Part shown: one piece after another, positions 34,091 through 42,683 of the stretch
How positions within the stretch are numbered: the stretch's first letter is position 1
Layout: the number at the start of each line of letters is the position of its first letter
DNA from: JACVRW01 sp963751105
GTDB lineage: Bacteria > Actinomycetota > Thermoleophilia > Solirubrobacterales > Thermoleophilaceae
Assembly: GCA_963751105.1 (NCBI GenBank)
Contig: CAVVTG010000002.1
Coordinates: 496,001-560,000 of the forward strand
Direction of reading: 5' to 3'
DNA length: 64,000 nucleotides
The notes under the pieces: generated by a model
Database searches by the model: none
What the model saw: only the letters and a program-made list of their open reading frames with translations
Told to the model about the DNA's origin: nothing
Program-made: the position numbers and the translations under genes

Positions 34091-35415
34091 CCCCTGAGGG
34101 CTCGTAGAGCGCGTGGTGTGGGCAGCAGCTCTCGCCAGCTCAGGCCAGAGACCCGCTGGTAGGCCACGAGGCTGACCGCGAAGATCATCGCGTAGGAGCC
34201 CGAGGACACCAGAGCGGCGGCGGTGATGCCGCCGCCCGAGAGGAACAGAGCCAGGCCGACGACCGTGGCGAGCATGCCCACGACCTGGGTGACCGTGGCG
34301 GTGAAGGGACGGCCGGCGGCGTAGATACCGGCGTTCAGGATCGAGGAACCGGCGAACAGGACGGCGCCCGGCAGTAGAAGGCGCAGCGACTCGGCGGCCT
34401 CGCGGAAGTCGTCTCCGTAGACGAGCCCGAGCAGAGGCTCGGCGAATAGTGCCAGGACGATTGCCAAGAGGCCGGCCACGGCCAGCGATGCCCATAAGGA
34501 CCCCACGACCTTGTGACGTCCGCGCTCCGGGTCTCGAGCGGCCGAGGGCAGCACCAGCCCCGCGAAGGTGTTCGACAATTGGTAGACGATCAGCGAGATG
34601 TTGGTGGCCACCGAGTAGAGGCCGACGCTGGCCGAGGTAACGAAGGCCGGCAGCACGGCCACGTCGAGCCGCGCCGTGACGTTCGAGGCCACGAGCGAGC
34701 CTTGGCCGCGGATACCGAACCAGGCGGTGCGCAGGCCGAGCCTGAGGTCGACGCGGCCGACGCCCATGCTTCCCACGCTTCGCATCATTCCGGCGATCAG
34801 GATGACCGCCGCCGCCAGGGTCGACACGAGCAGTGCGGATTCCACGGTCAGGTCTCCCACCGCCCAGAGGACCACGAACACGACGGCCACGAGCAGCGGT
34901 TGGGCGAAGCGCAGGACGTTGTAGACGACGAAGTCCTGAATACCGAGCAGCAGCCCGTAGTTGAGCTCCTGTCCGATCACCACGACGATGGTGAACATGA
35001 ACCAGCGGCCGATGGTCACGGCCTCGGGGTCGTCGGGGAAGATCACCGGCAGGAGCAGCTGCGCCAGACCGACCGCCAGCGCCGCGACGGGAATCAGCAT
35101 CAGCATCCAGGTCGCCAGGAGGCTCGGTCCGTCCTGTGGCCGGCGGGCGATGAAGTAACTGAGGCTCTGGGCCGCTCCCAGGGCGAACAGGAACCCGGTC
35201 AGCTGACTGACGGTGGTGAGCGAAACGGTGATTCCCCGGCCGCCCGGTCCCAGCGCCCGTGCGGTGACCACGCCCGTCACCAGGTTCGCGATGAGGGTAA
35301 GGCCCGAGAACAGGTAGGTGATGAGCCCGGCTCGCACCAGCCCGCCCGCCACGAGGGGGCGCGGGGCCTCTTCCGGGCCGAACGACTCGGATGACGAGGG
35401 CGGCACGCCCGTCAT
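34087..35415 (-). CDS. Oligosaccharide flippase (Wzx/MATE-type)
   Basis: A 442-aa membrane protein with about 12 helices and the MOP-superfamily layout. The first helix has LITYLFSGLTLIANLVTGVV followed by the characteristic ARALGPGGRG loop. Later come FFALGAAQSLSYF-like and GLYSVATNISLIVYQLSNTF segments typical of lipopolysaccharide O-unit flippases. It would move lipid-linked repeat units across the cytoplasmic membrane. It is transcribed with the hydrolase-like gene just upstream (1 base apart) and the GT4 gene before that, as a leftward unit. A second flippase sits at 53.6-55.1 kb. Confidence 0.87.
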   Translation of the reverse strand: MTGVPPSSSESFGPEEAPRPLVAGGLVRAGLITYLFSGLTLIANLVTGVVTARALGPGGRGITVSLTTVSQLTGFLFALGAAQSLSYFIARRPQDGPSLLATWMLMLIPVAALAVGLAQLLLPVIFPDDPEAVTIGRWFMFTIVVVIGQELNYGLLLGIQDFVVYNVLRFAQPLLVAVVFVVLWAVGDLTVESALLVSTLAAAVILIAGMMRSVGSMGVGRVDLRLGLRTAWFGIRGQGSLVASNVTARLDVAVLPAFVTSASVGLYSVATNISLIVYQLSNTFAGLVLPSAARDPERGRHKVVGSLWASLAVAGLLAIVLALFAEPLLGLVYGDDFREAAESLRLLLPGAVLFAGSSILNAGIYAAGRPFTATVTQVVGMLATVVGLALFLSGGGITAAALVSSGSYAMIFAVSLVAYQRVSGLSWRELLPTPRALRALRG

Positions 35416-35416
35416 C

Positions 35417-36673
35417 TCATCGCCAGCTCACCAGGACGAGGTCTCCGGCCAGCCCGAGCGACAGCGAGCCCGCGGCCGCCCGCTCTTCGACCGGCACGGC
35501 GGAGACCGACGGGCGCCACACCTCGAGACCGCGAGCTCCGCGGCCGGAGAACGACAGATCGACGTCCACCGTGCCGGGATCGACAGCACGGCGGGCACCC
35601 TCGTCCCAAACTGACACCGGCCGCCAGAGCGCCAGGACCATCGAGCCGCCGCGCTTCTCGAGCCACAGTCTGTGCACCTCCTCATCGCCGGCCACGGCGA
35701 GATCGGGGAGCGGCGCAGGGGGCTCACCTGCGCTGGTGGAGCTCCCCAGCGCGCGAATCAGCGTCTGGACGGCGGTGAAGGCCGGCTTCGGCGTCAGGTC
35801 GTTGCGCAGGAGCCCGAAGTGTTGCTGAGGATCGGCCAGGGACGGGTCGGGCTTGGAGTCGACCAGCTCGTACAGAAAGGTGCGCTGCGATCCCGCGCCG
35901 AAGGCGCTGACGAGCGTGCGCGGGATGTAGATCGCTGCCGCCTGCTCCGAAACCGGCGTGTGGTAGGAGGGGGCCGCCAGAGCGTTGTGGTAGCCGGCCT
36001 CGGTGAACACCGCCGGGCGTGACCGGTTCGCTCCCCCGCGGCCTGCGAGCGTGCGGCCGAGTGCCGGCTCCGGCGGATCCCCGCCGGCGTAGGGATGGGC
36101 GTTGAAGAGGCCCGCCTGATCGCCCTCGATCTCGCTGCGGCTCGAGCTGTCGATGAAACTCGGCCCGATCAGGACAACGCCCGGAGCCCGATTCGACACC
36201 TCCACAGCCAGCCGCGGCATGAACTCGGCGAGCGTGGTGGCCCAGCCTGGCGTGGATCCGTCGTCCAATTCGTTGGGCCCCTCGATGGCCTCGACGGAAG
36301 CGCCCATCGCTGTCAACGAATCGCGCACCTGAGTACCCGCATCCGTAGCGGGGTCGGCTATGAGCGTTCCGCGAAGACCGGAATCAGCCGCGGCGCGGAG
36401 ACCGGCGGTGAGCAGCGGGTTGGCGTGGGCTGTCGCGTCCCGGATGTGGCGGACCCCGAGCTCGCGCAGACGCCCGAGAATCCTGGGATGGTCGGCGTAG
36501 GCGGTATCGGCAAATCCGAGGTGGACGTTCACCCCGATCGAGTTCACCAGCCCCTCCGCCGAGAGGGCCTCATCACTCGTCTGCGGTGGGTTCTCGCCGG
36601 GATCCGAGAACAGCACGATTGCCCCGGCAGCGACCAGCAGAGCCGCCAGCACCGCGGCCAGTCGCCAGACCAA
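35417..36673 (-). CDS. Membrane-anchored TIM-barrel glycosidase-like protein
   Basis: A 418-aa protein with an N-terminal signal or anchor (WRLAAVLAALLVAAGAIVLF) and a barrel beginning SIGVNVHLGFADTAY. The candidate acid/base is the Glu in EAIEGPNELDDGS (about 135) and the nucleophile the Glu in PAVFTEAGYHN (about 228). A C-terminal beta-domain of about 90 residues (from RLWLEKRGGSMVLALWRP) follows. It is only distantly like the pair at 31.7-34.1 kb. Lying between a GT4 and a flippase in one leftward unit, it probably processes the glycan made here; the family number is not assignable by eye. Confidence 0.78.
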   Translation of the reverse strand: MVWRLAAVLAALLVAAGAIVLFSDPGENPPQTSDEALSAEGLVNSIGVNVHLGFADTAYADHPRILGRLRELGVRHIRDATAHANPLLTAGLRAAADSGLRGTLIADPATDAGTQVRDSLTAMGASVEAIEGPNELDDGSTPGWATTLAEFMPRLAVEVSNRAPGVVLIGPSFIDSSSRSEIEGDQAGLFNAHPYAGGDPPEPALGRTLAGRGGANRSRPAVFTEAGYHNALAAPSYHTPVSEQAAAIYIPRTLVSAFGAGSQRTFLYELVDSKPDPSLADPQQHFGLLRNDLTPKPAFTAVQTLIRALGSSTSAGEPPAPLPDLAVAGDEEVHRLWLEKRGGSMVLALWRPVSVWDEGARRAVDPGTVDVDLSFSGRGARGLEVWRPSVSAVPVEERAAAGSLSLGLAGDLVLVSWR

Positions 36674-36713
36674 GGCCTTACCCGAGCCGCGCTGGACGGC
36701 TACCGCGGGTTCT

Positions 36714-37790
36714 CTACGGGCATGTCGCCTCCACGATCTCCCGGATGCGCTCCCGGAACACCGCGGGCCGGAACCTCTGCGCGTTGTTTCGGATCTCCTG
36801 CGAGTCGAACTGGCTCAGATCCTGCGACAGCGCGCGGGTGAGCGCGCGCGCATCGCCGTTCTCGACCAGCAGGCCGGTCTCGCCCGACCTAACGGTTTCG
36901 CGCACTCCGCCGGCGTCGATGGCGATCACCGGCCGGCCGGCGGCCTGCGCTTCTACGGCCGAGATCCCGAACTCCTCGACTCCGGGCACGACGAGTGCCG
37001 CGGCGGAGGCGTAGAGCCCCGGAAGCTGGTCGTCGTCGACGCGTCCCAGGAACTCCACCTCACGGCCGTACCGAGCCTGCAGGTAGCCGAGCTCTGGCCC
37101 CGAGCCGACCACCTTGATGCGACGGCCGGCCGCGCGAGCGGCCTCGATGGCCAACTCTGGGCGCTTGTGCCGGACGAGCTCCCCCACGAAGAGCACGTGG
37201 TCGTCATGTTCGCTGATGGAGAAGCGCTCGACGTCGACCGGGGGGTGGACGATGGGCGCATCGCGGCCCCAGTACCGCCTGATGCGCTCGCGGGTCAACT
37301 TTCCGTTGGCTATGTACTGGTCTACCCGGGTAGCCGCCCGGCGGTCGAAGCTGCGGTGCCGGCGGAGCAGGAGGCTGAGTGCCGGACGCAATGCGCCGGG
37401 CACCTCGCTCAGCGCCAGTGCCTGCTCGTGCCAGGCGTAGCGGAACGGCGCGTGGCAGTAGCAGACGTGGGCGGCGCCCCTGGGCGGGCGGATTCCGTGG
37501 GCGAACGCGCTGCTGCTCGAAACGACGCAGTCGTAACCCGAGAGATCGAGATGCTTCACGGCGTTCTGGTAGAGCGGCAACGCCGCCCGGAACGTGCGTT
37601 GGCGCATCCCCAGCCGTTGCAGGGCGGACGTGCGCAAACGGCGGCCGGCGAAGCGGGAATGCGTTGCCTTCTCGTCGTAGAGAAGGGTGGCGATCGGCGC
37701 TCGGGGCCAGATATCGGCGATCGTGGCGAAGGTGCGCTCTGCGCCTCGCATCACGAGCAGATAGTCCTGGGCGAGTATTGGATTTGCCAT
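36714..37790 (-). CDS. GT4-family glycosyltransferase
   Basis: A 358-aa GT-B enzyme. The N-terminal half has the AHVCYCHAPFRYAWHEQAL stretch typical of one GT4 subgroup; the same motif (HACYCHTPMRYVW) occurs in the GT4 at 55.1-56.2 kb. The nucleotide-sugar half has VDVERFSISEHDDHVLFVGE, the Lys of HKRPELAIEAA and the E-x7-E motif in VPGVEEFGISAVEAQAAGRP. The sugar and acceptor are unknown. The start is the ATG at 37790, giving MANPILAQDYLLVMRGAERT; upstream sequence in frame is antisense to the reductase gene. It begins a leftward unit with a hydrolase-like protein and a flippase. Confidence 0.9.
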   Translation of the reverse strand: MANPILAQDYLLVMRGAERTFATIADIWPRAPIATLLYDEKATHSRFAGRRLRTSALQRLGMRQRTFRAALPLYQNAVKHLDLSGYDCVVSSSSAFAHGIRPPRGAAHVCYCHAPFRYAWHEQALALSEVPGALRPALSLLLRRHRSFDRRAATRVDQYIANGKLTRERIRRYWGRDAPIVHPPVDVERFSISEHDDHVLFVGELVRHKRPELAIEAARAAGRRIKVVGSGPELGYLQARYGREVEFLGRVDDDQLPGLYASAAALVVPGVEEFGISAVEAQAAGRPVIAIDAGGVRETVRSGETGLLVENGDARALTRALSQDLSQFDSQEIRNNAQRFRPAVFRERIREIVEATCP

Positions 37791-37801
37791 TTTGAGTGGT
37801 G

Positions 37802-38788
37802 TCAGGCCGCCACGGCGGCTGCGGGGTGGGGGACCGTCTCTCTGCTCAGCCGGGCGAATCGCTCCACCTGTTGTGGCGAGAAGCGATCTCCCTCCACCAG
37901 AGCGGCGTTGGATCGGATCCTGGTTTCGTCGGTAGACGAAAACAGCACGACTCCATCGGGGTTCGACTGCAGCGAATAGCTCATCAGCAGCCCACCCAGT
38001 ACCTCCCGGCGCGAACAATCTACTTCAAGCTCGTCCGACCAGCGTTGCCGCCTCCCCTCGTCGCGCATGGCCTCCGTCAGACGGGCCATCAGCACCCTCA
38101 TCGAAGAGTGCGTGATGGTGGCGCGCCCGACGAGGCCGGGCAACCGGGTTAGCGCGGGCTCGAGCGCGTTGTGGCGAAGCTGCGTGATGCGGCCGAAGCC
38201 CGGGCTCTCGTTCAGGATCGTCCGGGTGGAGTCCTCGTCGGTCGCCGTGCCGAAGTAGCGGATCCTCCCCGCCTGCACGAGGCTCTCGAGGAACTCCAGC
38301 AGGCCTTCCGTCCGAAGGTCGGCGGGCCTGCATTCGTGGAGCAGGAGCACATCCACGGACTCGACACCGAGCTCGGAGAGGCTCGTCTCGAAGCTCGCAC
38401 GCGCTTCGTCGGGGCCAAAGCGTCCGGTCTGGACCATGGCGGCTGCACGGAGCCTCAGCCGGCGGCGCAGGGCCGGAGTGCGGCGCGCAGCCACGCGGGC
38501 CACCGACTTGACCGCCCGCAGCGTCCTCGACCGGCGGGGCGGCACGAGGCCGAACTTGGTGGTGACGGTCACGGCGTCGCCATGCCGCTTCAGGAACTCT
38601 CCCACCGCGCTTTCGGCCTCGCCGTAGCCGTATGCTCGGGCGGTGTCGAAGTGCCTGATCCCGGCCTCGTACGCCAGCTCGAGCAACCTGACGGACTCGC
38701 GCCTTCCGAGTCGTGCCATCAGCGCAGCCGAGCCGAAACCCAGGTGGGTGGTCTCGAGGTCTGTCCCAGGCAGCGTTATGGTTCGCAT
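37802..38788 (-). CDS. Aldo/keto reductase
   Basis: A 328-aa NADPH-dependent reductase with a TIM barrel. The catalytic tetrad is visible: Asp in IRHFDTARAYG, Tyr in AYGYGEAESAVG, Lys in VTVTTKFGLVP and His in DVLLLHECRPADL. The nucleotide-binding end carries GVVLFSSTDETRIRSNAALV, a variant of the usual phosphate-binding loop. The start is the ATG at 38788, giving MRTITLPGTDLETTHLGFGS. It diverges from the GMC oxidoreductase with only 26 bases between, so the two redox enzymes probably share a control region. Sugar or aglycone modification is an inference from place. Confidence 0.9.
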   Translation of the reverse strand: MRTITLPGTDLETTHLGFGSAALMARLGRRESVRLLELAYEAGIRHFDTARAYGYGEAESAVGEFLKRHGDAVTVTTKFGLVPPRRSRTLRAVKSVARVAARRTPALRRRLRLRAAAMVQTGRFGPDEARASFETSLSELGVESVDVLLLHECRPADLRTEGLLEFLESLVQAGRIRYFGTATDEDSTRTILNESPGFGRITQLRHNALEPALTRLPGLVGRATITHSSMRVLMARLTEAMRDEGRRQRWSDELEVDCSRREVLGGLLMSYSLQSNPDGVVLFSSTDETRIRSNAALVEGDRFSPQQVERFARLSRETVPHPAAAVAA

Positions 38789-38814
38789 CGCGTAACGGGC
38801 CGGGGGGGCGCGCG

Positions 38815-40416
38815 ATGATAGAGGATCTGCGTCACCGACCCGAGGATGCCCTGCTTGAGGCCGACCTATGCATTGTCGGCGCCGGCGCTGCGGGCATCGC
38901 GCTGGCAAGAGAGTTGGCCGCCGAGCACCAGAACGACGTGGTGGTGCTCGAGAGTGGAGGTTTGAAACGCCATGCCGCCACGGACGGGCTCAACGACGGA
39001 GACTCGCAAGGCCTCCCCCCGGCGTCGCTGACCGAGGGCCGTGGACGGCTCTTCGGGGGCGCCACCGCCCTGTGGGCCGGTCAATGCATCCCGCCCGAGC
39101 CCGAGACCTTCCGCGAGCGGCCCTGGATCCCCCACAGCGGCTGGCCGTTCGCCGCGAGCGAGCTCGAGCCCTACATCCATAGGGCCGAGGCCCTGTTTCA
39201 GATCGAGGGCGAGGTCTACGACGAGCGGACCTGGGACTCGTTCGCCGTCCGGCGCGTCGCGACCGACGCCGACCGGCTGGAGCACCGCTTCACGGTCTGG
39301 TGCCCCGAACCGCACCTCGGCCGGCTCTACCGAAAGAGTCTCGACGCCGCGGCGAACGTGAAGGTCCTGCTCAACGCCACCGCCACCGAGATCGTCACGA
39401 CATCCGACGGCCGGCGATTCGACAGCGTCCGCGTGGCCACTCCGGAGGGCCGCACCGCGGTGGTGCGGGCGCGCGCCTGCGTGCTCTGCGGTGGTGCCAT
39501 CGAGAACAGCCGGCTCCTGCTGGTCTCCCACCGGCACGCGCCCGGCGGCATCGGGAACGAGCACGATCTCGTCGGACGCTTCTTTCAGGAGCATCCGAAC
39601 GGCCACACGGCCGTAATCGCGGACGGCGACGTACGGCGCCTACAAGAGCTCTATGGCCTGTTCTACCGGGGCCGCGTCCGATATCTCCCGCGGCTGACGC
39701 TGAGCTTCGGCGAGCAGCGCTCCCGTGAGGTGCTCGCCTGCGCGGCCCACCCGGTGTTCCGCTTCGACCAAGGGTCGGGCATCGAGGCGGCGCGGCGCGT
39801 CTATCGGGCCGCCCGGGCGGGGCACGTACCGGACAGACTGCGCCTCGAGCTGGGACGGATGGCCCGGGACGCCCGGAGTGTCGGCCAGGTTGCCCGCCGA
39901 CGCTTGACGCGCGGCCGTTCCGCCGATCTCGAGCCCGCCCAGATCACCCTCCAGACCTACACCGAGCAGGCTCCCAACCCGGACAGCCGGGTGACGCTGT
40001 CGGATCGTCGCGACGCGCTCGGCGTTCCCCTGCCGAGGGTTGACTGGCGCCTGACCGAACAGGATCGCCGCACGACAGAGGCCATGGTGGACACCGTGGC
40101 TGCCGAGTTTCGTCGTCTCGGTCTGGGCGAGGTACGGGCCGAGCAGTGGCTGACGGGCGGCGACTGGGCCGGCCACCTGCATGACGCGTACCACCACATG
40201 GGCACCACCCGGCTCGGATCCAGCCCACTGGACAGCGTGGTCGACAGCGACGGCCAGGTACACCGCGTGAGCGGCCTGTACGTGACCGGCGCCTCCGTGT
40301 TTCCGATAGCCGGCTTTGCCAATCCCACGTTGCTGATCGCCGCCCTCGCGATCAGGCTCGGCGACCACCTGAAGAAGCGTCTTGGGAGCCAGTGGCCCGC
40401 TACTACCTCGATCTGA
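38815..40416 (+). CDS. GMC-family FAD oxidoreductase
   Basis: A 533-aa flavoenzyme. The N-terminal ADP-binding motif is CIVGAGAAGIALARELA (about 19-35), followed by the Glu of VVLESGG. GGATALWAGQCIPP marks the GMC flavin loop. The C-terminal part has DAYHHMGTTRLG and the closing FPIAGFANPTLLIAALAIRL, where the active-site His-Asn pair of GMC enzymes is partly replaced. Members oxidise alcohols, including sugar hydroxyls and polyols. It starts at the ATG at 38815; earlier in-frame sequence overlaps the divergent reductase gene. The next gene begins 25 bases before its stop. Confidence 0.9.
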   Translation: MIEDLRHRPEDALLEADLCIVGAGAAGIALARELAAEHQNDVVVLESGGLKRHAATDGLNDGDSQGLPPASLTEGRGRLFGGATALWAGQCIPPEPETFRERPWIPHSGWPFAASELEPYIHRAEALFQIEGEVYDERTWDSFAVRRVATDADRLEHRFTVWCPEPHLGRLYRKSLDAAANVKVLLNATATEIVTTSDGRRFDSVRVATPEGRTAVVRARACVLCGGAIENSRLLLVSHRHAPGGIGNEHDLVGRFFQEHPNGHTAVIADGDVRRLQELYGLFYRGRVRYLPRLTLSFGEQRSREVLACAAHPVFRFDQGSGIEAARRVYRAARAGHVPDRLRLELGRMARDARSVGQVARRRLTRGRSADLEPAQITLQTYTEQAPNPDSRVTLSDRRDALGVPLPRVDWRLTEQDRRTTEAMVDTVAAEFRRLGLGEVRAEQWLTGGDWAGHLHDAYHHMGTTRLGSSPLDSVVDSDGQVHRVSGLYVTGASVFPIAGFANPTLLIAALAIRLGDHLKKRLGSQWPATTSI

Positions 40417-41417
40417 GAGGGGAGCCGGCTCCCCTTCGCTGGGATCCGGACGAAGGGACCCACCCGGCAAGCGGCGACACCCGCTATTTCGGAGCCGTGT
40501 TCCGGGCGCTCGAGGACCTCCTCGATGAGCCCGAGCTCGACGTCTATCTGACCTGGAGCTGGGAGCGGCTACCCGCGTACGGCGACCGAGTCGTGGCGGT
40601 GGTGTTGTCCGACGAGGTGGGACACATCCCGCGCTACGTGGGTCGGGTGCGCTCGGTCTTCAAGTGCTACGGCACGCGTCCGGCCTTGGGGACCGGCCCG
40701 CTAGGCGATCGAAGCCCCACCGGCTGGGCCAACCTCGGCCAGTACGGAGTCCGGTGGCTGCGGTGGTTGCCCGACGGCGCCGCCCATGGGCGACTGCTCG
40801 CGGGGAGGCGGCTGCGCCGCCGGCCCGCACCCCGTCCGGTCGAGACGATCCCGCTCGGGACCTACAACCAGATCGACTTACCGCTCAGGCCGATCGATCA
40901 GCGGCCCACCGATGTCTTCTTCGCCGGGAGCGTCGAGCACCTCGGCAAGATGCGCGACCGGCTGCTCTCTCCCAAAGGACGGGCGCGCCGCGAGATGCTG
41001 AGTGCCGTTCGGCGTACGGCCGAGGCGCGGCCGGGTCTGACCGTGGACGTGCGCGCCACGCCGAACTTCGAGACCTCGGCGTCGTCCTCGCCCGTGACCT
41101 ACTCCGAGGCCCTGATGAACGCCAAGGTGTGTCTCGCCCCTCGGGGCACCTCGGTCGAGACCTTCCGCTTCTTCGAGGGCCTGCGCGCGGGCTGCCTGGT
41201 GGTCAGCGGGGGCTTGCCTCGACACAGCTTCTACGAGGGTGCGCCCGTGCTCCGGCTCGACCACTGGCGCCAACTGCCCCAGTTGCTTGATCCACTGCTC
41301 GACGCGCCCGGCGAGCAGCGTCGCCTCCACGAAGCGGCGCTGGCCTGGTGGCGCGACCGCTGCTCAGAAGCCGCGGTCGCGCGTTTCATGGCCGGCCGTC
41401 TCAACGCGGCGGAATAG
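40392..41417 (+). CDS. Exostosin-like (GT47-type) glycosyltransferase
   Basis: A 341-aa cytosolic protein without a signal or membrane anchor. The C-terminal half resembles the GT-B nucleotide-sugar domain of exostosin-like proteins: PTDVFFAGSVEHLGKMR, then VCLAPRGTSVETFRFFEGLR and AGCLVVSGGLPRHSFYEGAP. The N-terminal half (residues 1-150) is less conserved. The donor is unknown. The GTG at 40392 lies inside the end of the GMC gene, giving translational coupling, so these two products probably act on the same glycan. Exostosin-type enzymes are much less common in bacteria than GT4 or GT2 enzymes. Confidence 0.75.
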   Translation: MARYYLDLRGEPAPLRWDPDEGTHPASGDTRYFGAVFRALEDLLDEPELDVYLTWSWERLPAYGDRVVAVVLSDEVGHIPRYVGRVRSVFKCYGTRPALGTGPLGDRSPTGWANLGQYGVRWLRWLPDGAAHGRLLAGRRLRRRPAPRPVETIPLGTYNQIDLPLRPIDQRPTDVFFAGSVEHLGKMRDRLLSPKGRARREMLSAVRRTAEARPGLTVDVRATPNFETSASSSPVTYSEALMNAKVCLAPRGTSVETFRFFEGLRAGCLVVSGGLPRHSFYEGAPVLRLDHWRQLPQLLDPLLDAPGEQRRLHEAALAWWRDRCSEAAVARFMAGRLNAAE

Positions 41418-41447
41418 GCGAACCCGGTCTAAGCTGGCGTTCGGCCC

Positions 41448-41453
41448 TAGTCT
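41448..41453 (+). promoter_or_regulatory. -10-like hexamer TAGTCT before a GT4 gene
   Basis: TAGTCT lies 12 bases upstream of the ATG at 41466 in a 48-base gap. A second candidate, TAAGCT, lies at 41429-41434. Confidence 0.35.
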
Positions 41454-41465
41454 GCGCCGTTCGCC

Positions 41466-42683
41466 ATGAGGATCCTGTTCGTGAACCACACCGGCGCCTC
41501 CAGCGGGGCCGAGCTGGCCCTGATGCGCCTCGTCGAGGGTCTCAAGGCCGAGCACTCCGTGGCCGTCGCCTGTCCCGGTGACGGACCGCTGGCCGAGCTC
41601 GTCCGGGCGGCCGGGGTCGAACACCTCGCCGTCCCTGCTTTCGAGGCGAGCCTGCGGCTCGATCCCGTGCAGACCCCCGTCGGCCTGGCGCGCCTGGGAG
41701 CCGGCGGCGCAGCCACGGCGCGGGTCGTCCGTCGCCACCAGCCCGACCTGGTCCATGCCAATACCCCCCGCGCCGGTCTCATGGCCGCCGCGATCAGCGC
41801 GGCCGGCGGCCCACCCCTTGTGGTCCGGGCGCACGAGCAGCTGCCGCTGACCCCGTTGGGCCGGGGGGTGCGCTTCGTGCTCTCCCGTTGCGCCGCGGCC
41901 GTGACCACCGTGTCGAAGAACACGGCGGCGAGATTCAACGAGGGCCTGCGCCGCCCCCTGGCCACCCACGTCTACAACAGCTTCGACCGCGCGCGCTTCG
42001 ATCCCGAGCGTGTTCAGCCGGCGCCGATCCGGGAGCAGCTCGGCATCGGCAACTCGGGGCCACTCCTGGGCCAGATCGCCCAGATCACGCCCTGGAAGGG
42101 ACAGGACACGGCGATTCGTGCCGTGGCTCAACTGCGAGACGGCGGGATCGACGCTCACCTGCTGCTCGTGGGCGAGGTTGCTTTTGCGGGCAAGAACGTC
42201 CGCTACGACAACCCCGGCTTCCTGCGCGACCTCCACGCCCTGGCGAGCGATTTCGGCGTGGAGGGTGCGGTTCACTTCCTCGGGCGGCGCACCGACGTGC
42301 CGGAGCTCATGCGGGCGCTCGACCTCTCTCTTCTGCCGTCGTGGGACGAGCCCTTTGCCAACGTCATGCTCGAGAGCATGGCCATGGGCACGCCGCTGCT
42401 CGTGAGTGACGTGGGTGGAGGGCCGGAGTTGGTCGAGGACCGGGTCTCCGGACGCCTGCTCCCGCCGAAGCGGCCGGAGCTCTGGGCAGAGGCGATCCTC
42501 GGCCTCGTGGACGACGCCCCGGCACTGACAGTGATGGGCGCCCGAGCGCGCGAGGCGACCGCGAGCTTCGACGACGCGGCGCACGCGCGAGACATGCTGG
42601 CCGTCTACCGAAGGGTCCTCAACGGCAGCTCGGCGCGCAGTGAGAGCGACGAGCGGGGACGGGCGGCGGCGTGGCCGGGCTGA
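41466..42683 (+). CDS. GT4-family glycosyltransferase
   Basis: A 405-aa GT-B enzyme. The N-terminus MRILFVNHTGASSGAELAL has the glycine-rich acceptor loop, HANTPRAGLMAA follows, and the C-terminal half has QITPWKGQDTAIRAVAQL, LLPSWDEPFANVMLESMAMG with the E-x7-E catalytic pair, and SDVGGGPELVEDRVSGRLL. The sugar specificity cannot be told. The gene overlaps the membrane polymerase/ligase gene by 13 bases, so both are expressed together from the TAGTCT hexamer. The C-terminus adds a short charged tail of about 20 residues. Confidence 0.92.
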   Translation: MRILFVNHTGASSGAELALMRLVEGLKAEHSVAVACPGDGPLAELVRAAGVEHLAVPAFEASLRLDPVQTPVGLARLGAGGAATARVVRRHQPDLVHANTPRAGLMAAAISAAGGPPLVVRAHEQLPLTPLGRGVRFVLSRCAAAVTTVSKNTAARFNEGLRRPLATHVYNSFDRARFDPERVQPAPIREQLGIGNSGPLLGQIAQITPWKGQDTAIRAVAQLRDGGIDAHLLLVGEVAFAGKNVRYDNPGFLRDLHALASDFGVEGAVHFLGRRTDVPELMRALDLSLLPSWDEPFANVMLESMAMGTPLLVSDVGGGPELVEDRVSGRLLPPKRPELWAEAILGLVDDAPALTVMGARAREATASFDDAAHARDMLAVYRRVLNGSSARSESDERGRAAAWPG

